In this document: piece by piece, positions 5,234-7,748 of the stretch
Layout: every line of letters begins with the position of its first letter
Position numbering within the stretch: the stretch's first letter is position 1
Assembly: GCA_947575935.1 (NCBI GenBank)
Contig: CANPPM010000129.1
Coordinates: forward strand, 1 to 7,748
Length of the DNA stretch: 7,748 bases
Source of the DNA: an uncultured Butyricicoccus sp.
GTDB lineage: Bacteria > Bacillota > Clostridia > Oscillospirales > Butyricicoccaceae
Direction of reading: 5' to 3'
Translations under genes and position numbers: made by a program
Notes under the pieces: model-generated
Database searches by the model: none
Told to the model about the DNA's origin: nothing
The model's input: the letters and a program-made list of their open reading frames with translations, nothing else

Positions 5234-6481
5234 TTGATTCGCACAATCCTTCATATTGATTGCAATTGCTTTTACGCTGCGGTGGAGGCCCAGCGTCATC
5301 CGGAACTGCGCGGCAAGCCGCTTGCCGTGTGCGGCAGCGTTGAGGAGCGGCACGGCATCGTATTGACAGCGAACTATCTTGCAAAACCGCGCGGCGTGAG
5401 GACCGGTATGGCCGTCTGGCAGGCAAAGCAATATTGTCCGGAACTGGTGGTTCTTCCGCCGGATATGCCCGAATATATTCGTTTTTCTCAGATGGCGAGG
5501 GAAATTTATGAGGATTACAGTGACCAGATTGAGCCTTTCGGCCTGGATGAAAACTGGGTTGATGTGACCGGCAGTGCCGGTTTGTTTGGAAACGCAACGA
5601 CGATTGCAGAAGAGATTCGCGAACGCGTCAAATTTGAACTGGGGATCACGGTCAGCATCGGCATCGCGAATAATAAGGTTACTGCAAAGCTGGGTTCGGA
5701 TTATCGAAAACCGGATGCGGTCACGCGAATTGAACGTGACAATTACAAAGAAATTGTGTATCCGCTGCCGGTTGGGGATTTGCTTTACGTTGGCCCGGCA
5801 ACCCGCAGGAAACTGAATCAAATGGGGATCTTCACGATTGGCGAGCTTGCAGAAATGCCATTGGATATTTTAACTTCACGGTTTGGGAAGACCGGGCACA
5901 TGTTGGCGGTATTTGCGCAGGGGAATGATATTTCGCCGGTGAAGCACAAGGATCATATTGCTGCCGCCAAGTCGGTTGGCAACAGCGCAACCACGCCGCG
6001 CGATCTGGCCACAGATGAGGATGTGTGGGTGATGCTTCTGTTGCTTTCAGAGAGCGTCGCTCAGCGGATGCGGGAGCTTGGTTCGCGGTGTACGGTCGTA
6101 GAGCTGTCTGTCCGTGATGCAGCGCTGAAATCTTTCGTTCGGCAGCAGAAGCTGCAGATCCCGGTTTGTGCCAGCCTGGAAATTGCGCGCACAGCTTTTA
6201 CACTGTTTCGCAAAAGCTACTCGTGGGCGCGGCCGGTCCGCAGCATCGGTGTGCGCGGCGCCGGGCTGGAGCCGATCGATCAAGCGGTGCAGATGTCCCT
6301 GTTTCTGGAAGATAAACGCCGGGAAAAGTGGGAGAAGATTGACAGGACCGTTGATCAGCTGCGCGCCAGGTACGGCTATGGCAGTATCTGCCGTGCGGCT
6401 ATGCAGGCGGACCCATTGCTGGGGAAGATCAATCCCAAAGAGGATCACATTGTACATCCGATCGGTTTTTTTTGCGGTTAA
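5234..6481 (+). CDS. Y-family translesion DNA polymerase (DinB/UmuC-like)
   Basis: This 415-aa polymerase copies damaged templates. The palm carries HIDCNCFYAAVE (7-18) with metal ligand Asp9 and likely steric-gate Tyr14, and FGLDENWVDVTGS (102-114) with Asp105 and Glu106. The second motif reads GLDEN rather than the common SIDEA, but keeps both acidic residues. A helix-hairpin-helix-like segment lies at about 183-209 (YVGPATRRKL...TIGELAEMP), then the little-finger domain at about 240-345. QMSLF (353-357) fits the sliding-clamp-binding pentapeptide. The start is TTG 5234, 6 bases after GAGGTG; the upstream GTG 5225 overlaps that ribosome-binding site. Eight T (6466-6473) near the stop could allow slippage affecting only the last residues. 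The divergent S24 repressor argues for damage-inducible expression. Confidence 0.95.
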   Translation: MIRTILHIDCNCFYAAVEAQRHPELRGKPLAVCGSVEERHGIVLTANYLAKPRGVRTGMAVWQAKQYCPELVVLPPDMPEYIRFSQMAREIYEDYSDQIEPFGLDENWVDVTGSAGLFGNATTIAEEIRERVKFELGITVSIGIANNKVTAKLGSDYRKPDAVTRIERDNYKEIVYPLPVGDLLYVGPATRRKLNQMGIFTIGELAEMPLDILTSRFGKTGHMLAVFAQGNDISPVKHKDHIAAAKSVGNSATTPRDLATDEDVWVMLLLLSESVAQRMRELGSRCTVVELSVRDAALKSFVRQQKLQIPVCASLEIARTAFTLFRKSYSWARPVRSIGVRGAGLEPIDQAVQMSLFLEDKRREKWEKIDRTVDQLRARYGYGSICRAAMQADPLLGKINPKEDHIVHPIGFFCG

Positions 6482-6620
6482 GGTTTGCTCCCTTGGCTGG
6501 GACGGCGGTCCTGCTTTGCCAATTTTTTCTGTGATACAGCGGATATCCCTGCGTTAAATTGGTTTTATTTTGCGCGGGAAATCCACTTTTAAAACGGCGT
6601 CTAAGAGGAGGTTCTTATAC

Positions 6621-6872
6621 ATGGAAGGACGGTCAAAACGTTATGTGCAGGTCGTGGTCCGGTTTCGCAAAGACGGTAGGCTGCGTCCTCTGGTCGTGGA
6701 GTTCGATGATGCGCATCATTATAAAATTGATAAAATTTTAGATGTGCGCCGCGCCGCCTGCCAGAGTGTTGGCGGAGTCGGCGACCGCTATACCTGCCTG
6801 ATTCGCGGACAGGAGTCTTATCTCTGGTTGGAAAAAGGGCGGTGGTTTGTTGCTGCAAAGGGACAAGAATAG
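6621..6872 (+). CDS. 83-aa companion protein downstream of the Y-family polymerase
   Basis: ATG 6621 follows AGAGGAGG (6604-6611) by 9 bases. The product starts MEGRSKRYVQVVVRF and is mostly beta-strand-like, with RLRPLVVEFDD (20-30), YKIDKILDVRRA (34-45) and RYTCLIRGQESYLWLEKGRWFV (56-77). It has no signal peptide or membrane segment. It lies 139 bp after the polymerase with the same orientation and no obvious terminator between, so co-transcription is likely. The alternation of a strand, R-x-Y-x-I-D-x-x-L-D-x-R and a C-terminal W-x-x-x-x-G-R-W-F resembles in outline DUF6504 proteins found with actinobacterial ImuB. That resemblance is by eye and unproven. A role as polymerase accessory factor is inference from position. 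Confidence 0.75.
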   Translation: MEGRSKRYVQVVVRFRKDGRLRPLVVEFDDAHHYKIDKILDVRRAACQSVGGVGDRYTCLIRGQESYLWLEKGRWFVAAKGQE

Positions 6873-6885
6873 GAGGTAGCCGCGC

Positions 6886-7055
6886 GGAAGACGGTACCCC
6901 GTCATTTCGGCGCATGCGCCGTCAAATACGGCCGCCATCATAGATGGGTGACCCGGCTGCCTGCGTGAACCGGACTGCAGGATTGCAGCCAGGCCTTGCG
7001 TGGCCATTGCGCCGGCATATCGCCGAGGAAGGCTGCTGAGCGGATCGGGGCGTTT
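6886..7055 (+). ncRNA. Candidate structured RNA of unknown class
   Basis: The 240-bp gap after the 83-aa gene holds an unusual run of local stems: GACGG/CCGTC (6890-6903), the 14-base palindrome CGGCGCATGCGCCG (6908-6921), CCATC/GATGG (6935-6947), CTGCA/TGCAG (6975-6988), GGCC/GGCC (6992-7005) and CGGC/GCCG (7013-7025). A closing pair GCAGCC/GGCTGC (6985-6990 with 7031-7036) would enclose the last two as a three-way junction and competes with CTGCA/TGCAG. It matches no riboswitch core I know (TPP, SAM, FMN, cobalamin, lysine, c-di-GMP). It is also not tmRNA, RNase P or SRP RNA by their conserved cores. Strand and ends are uncertain. A raiA-motif-like RNA is one possibility I could not test. 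Confidence 0.4.
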
Positions 7056-7111
7056 TATTTCCAATTGATATTTTTCAGTTTCTATATGGTCCCATGCGCT
7101 GAGATATAGGA

Positions 7112-7137
7112 AAACACCGCACAAAAGTGCGGTGTTT
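7112..7137. terminator. Terminator of tRNA-Thr (works in both directions)
   Basis: AAACACCGCAC (7112-7122), loop AAAA, and GTGCGGTGTTT (7127-7137) form a perfect 11-bp stem. On the minus strand it ends in four T, 23 bases past the tRNA-Thr 3' end. On the plus strand a T-run follows at 7143-7149, so it may also end transcription from the polymerase operon or the candidate RNA. Confidence 0.88.
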
Positions 7138-7159
7138 CATGTGTTTTTTGATTCGGTGT

Positions 7160-7234
7160 TGGAGCTGGTGGTGGGAATCGAACCCACGGCCTGCTCATTA
7201 CGAGTGAGCTGCTCTACCTCTGAGCCACACCAGC
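7160..7234 (-). tRNA. tRNA-Thr (anticodon CGT), complete, CCA encoded
   Basis: Minus-strand cloverleaf: acceptor GCTGGTG/CACCAGC, TG, D-arm GCTC...GAGC, anticodon stem GCTCA/TGAGC with loop CTCGTAA (CGT at 34-36, reading codon ACG), and T-arm GTGGG-TTCGATT-CCCAC. Discriminator T is followed by an encoded CCA (7162-7160). All stems pair. It has its own promoter (7275-7303) and terminator (7112-7137), so it is a single-gene transcription unit. Confidence 0.97.
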
Positions 7235-7274
7235 AAATCCTGTATACAAGCGCTCTGCGCTGTGCAACGGATAT

Positions 7275-7303
7275 AGTTTATCATATCCTGCTGCCCGCGT
7301 CAA
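7275..7303 (-). promoter_or_regulatory. Promoter of tRNA-Thr
   Basis: On the minus strand, TTGACG (7303-7298), a 17-base spacer, and TAAACT (7280-7275), 41 bases upstream of the tRNA 5' end. GGATAT and ATATCC flank the -10 element as a 6-bp inverted repeat (7269-7288). That may help melting or be incidental. Confidence 0.75.
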
Positions 7304-7410
7304 TGCTAAATTTTCTTTTTTTCTAAAAAAATTCTATTCGTACAGATGTTCTGCATATGGCGATTGCGAAAGAGGGCTCCAGAAGAGCGGGGCGGATAAC
7401 GCACCTGAAG

Positions 7411-7486
7411 AAAGCAGTGTCCAGGCTGCTTTTGTAAAAGCGTTTGTTTCTCCGGAGACATCCTCTCAAAATTCAAAAAACGCTTT
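7411..7486. repeat. Nested inverted repeats upstream of the glmS ribozyme promoter
   Basis: AAAGCAG (7411-7417) pairs with CTGCTTT (7426-7432) and is followed by TTTTG-like sequence, a weak terminator shape. GCTTTT/AAAAGC (7428-7441) overlaps its right arm and would compete with it. AAAGCGTTT (7437-7445) pairs perfectly with AAACGCTTT (7478-7486), enclosing the 10-base palindrome TCTCCGGAGA (7449-7458). The last arm overlaps the -35 element of the next promoter. This could be a terminator for an upstream plus-strand transcript, an operator, or both. Apart from these repeats I see no gene between 7304 and 7483. Confidence 0.4.
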
Positions 7487-7512
7487 ACTCTTTGCTTTCG
7501 CTATGCTATAAT
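7484..7512 (+). promoter_or_regulatory. glmS: Promoter of the glmS ribozyme leader
   Basis: TTTACT (7484-7489), a 17-base spacer, and a perfect TATAAT (7507-7512). The transcript would start near 7519, about 50 bases before the ribozyme cleavage site. Confidence 0.75.
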
Positions 7513-7568
7513 AATCGGGTGTGCAAAGAAAGGATGTGATATTTGCAGCGGATAACGGAATCCGAAAA

Positions 7569-7748
7569 GCGCCAGAACTGTCACAGACGAAAATGCCTTG
7601 ATGCCCGGTGGCGAAAACGCTGTCTATTTGGAGATACCGGCAGATTCCGGGCATGGATTGGCAACAATGAGGACAGTTGACGAGGTTAAGGGTGATCGAA
7701 AATTCGGCGGATGCCCTTCGGCCGCAGCGGATCGGTCGTCAGCCGTCC
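7569..7748 (+). ncRNA. glmS: glmS ribozyme-riboswitch (glucosamine-6-phosphate), 3' end cut off
   Basis: The glmS leader RNA self-cleaves when glucosamine-6-phosphate binds, lowering expression of glutamine-fructose-6-phosphate aminotransferase. Conserved blocks appear in order: AAGCGCCAGAAC (7567-7578), with cleavage expected between A7568 and G7569; TTGACGAGG (7677-7685); then ATCGA (7695-7699) and TTCGGCGGATGCC (7703-7715). CGGC/GCCG near 7719-7746 would form part of P3. P1 pairs AACTGTC (7576-7582) with GACAGTT (7672-7678) around 89 bases, much longer than in B. subtilis glmS. That insert folds further: TGCC/GGCA (7594-7597 with 7660-7663) and ATGCCCGG/CCGGGCAT (7601-7608 with 7647-7654). 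The 3' P4 region and the glmS gene lie beyond the window. Confidence 0.93.

Noticed and set aside
5174..5821. Long minus-strand open frame of 215 codons opposite the polymerase
   Set aside because: It is antisense to an unmistakable Y-family polymerase and lacks recognisable motifs.
6886..7055. Known riboswitch, tmRNA, RNase P or SRP RNA
   Set aside because: None of their conserved core sequences could be found, so only an unassigned structured RNA is proposed.
6738..7124. Minus-strand open frame of 128 codons
   Set aside because: It is antisense to the 83-aa gene and the hairpin-rich stretch. The composition reflects the palindromes, and the frame starts inside the tRNA-Thr terminator.
7132..7326. 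Plus-strand open frame of 64 codons
   Set aside because: It runs antisense across tRNA-Thr, and the middle of its translation is the reverse of the tRNA. This is a familiar spurious call.
1..7748. CRISPR array, insertion sequence or transposase
   Set aside because: I found no regularly spaced repeats, no transposase motifs and no IS-type terminal repeats on either strand.

Overview
The window looks like chromosomal DNA of a low- to mid-GC Gram-positive Clostridia-type bacterium, perhaps Oscillospiraceae/Ruminococcaceae-like. The reasons are strong AGAGGTG/GGAGG ribosome-binding sites, frequent GTG and TTG starts, sigma-A promoters with 17-bp spacers, a glmS ribozyme, and protein families typical of Clostridia. 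The genus assignment is inference.

Layout. (1) 1-620 is an RNA-gene border. It holds the 5' two-thirds of a tRNA-Arg(CCT) on the minus strand, a decayed tRNA-Arg copy upstream of it, a weaker third remnant, and about 400 bp with no confident gene but with a plus-strand terminator and a minus-strand promoter-like site. (2) 634-3560 is a compact three-gene plus-strand operon: a degenerate GIY-YIG-like protein, a small protein that may be DUF6530, and a 670-aa MoxR-type AAA+ ATPase fused to a CobT/NorD-like VWA domain. It ends at a hairpin shared with the converging SOS genes. I recognise no named pathway for this trio, and it is the best candidate for an undescribed system here. (3) 3664-6872 is a self-contained SOS/mutagenesis module around a divergent promoter pair. 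Leftward are a LexA-like S24 repressor, a 47-aa Cys-containing small protein not previously delimited, and a YedK/HMCES-type SRAP protein. Rightward are a Y-family DNA polymerase and an 83-aa companion protein. (4) 6886-7055 is a hairpin-rich stretch that looks like a structured RNA. (5) 7112-7303 is a tRNA-Thr(CGT) on the minus strand with its own promoter and terminator. (6) 7411-7748 is a promoter region with nested inverted repeats, followed by a glmS ribozyme cut off by the right edge. glmS itself should start just beyond the window.

How the genes work together. In the SOS module, DNA damage should trigger RecA-stimulated self-cleavage of the S24 repressor at an Ala-Gly bond. That would release both divergent promoters, giving translesion synthesis (polymerase plus its companion) and protection of abasic sites in single-stranded DNA (SRAP). 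The AAA-VWA operon is separate, on the opposite strand and converging on the SRAP gene. By analogy with MoxR-VWA pairs it would remodel or load something onto a partner complex, with the two small upstream proteins as likely partners. The tRNA remnants at the left hint that this flank has been rearranged. All functional statements rest on motif reading by eye; no database search was run.
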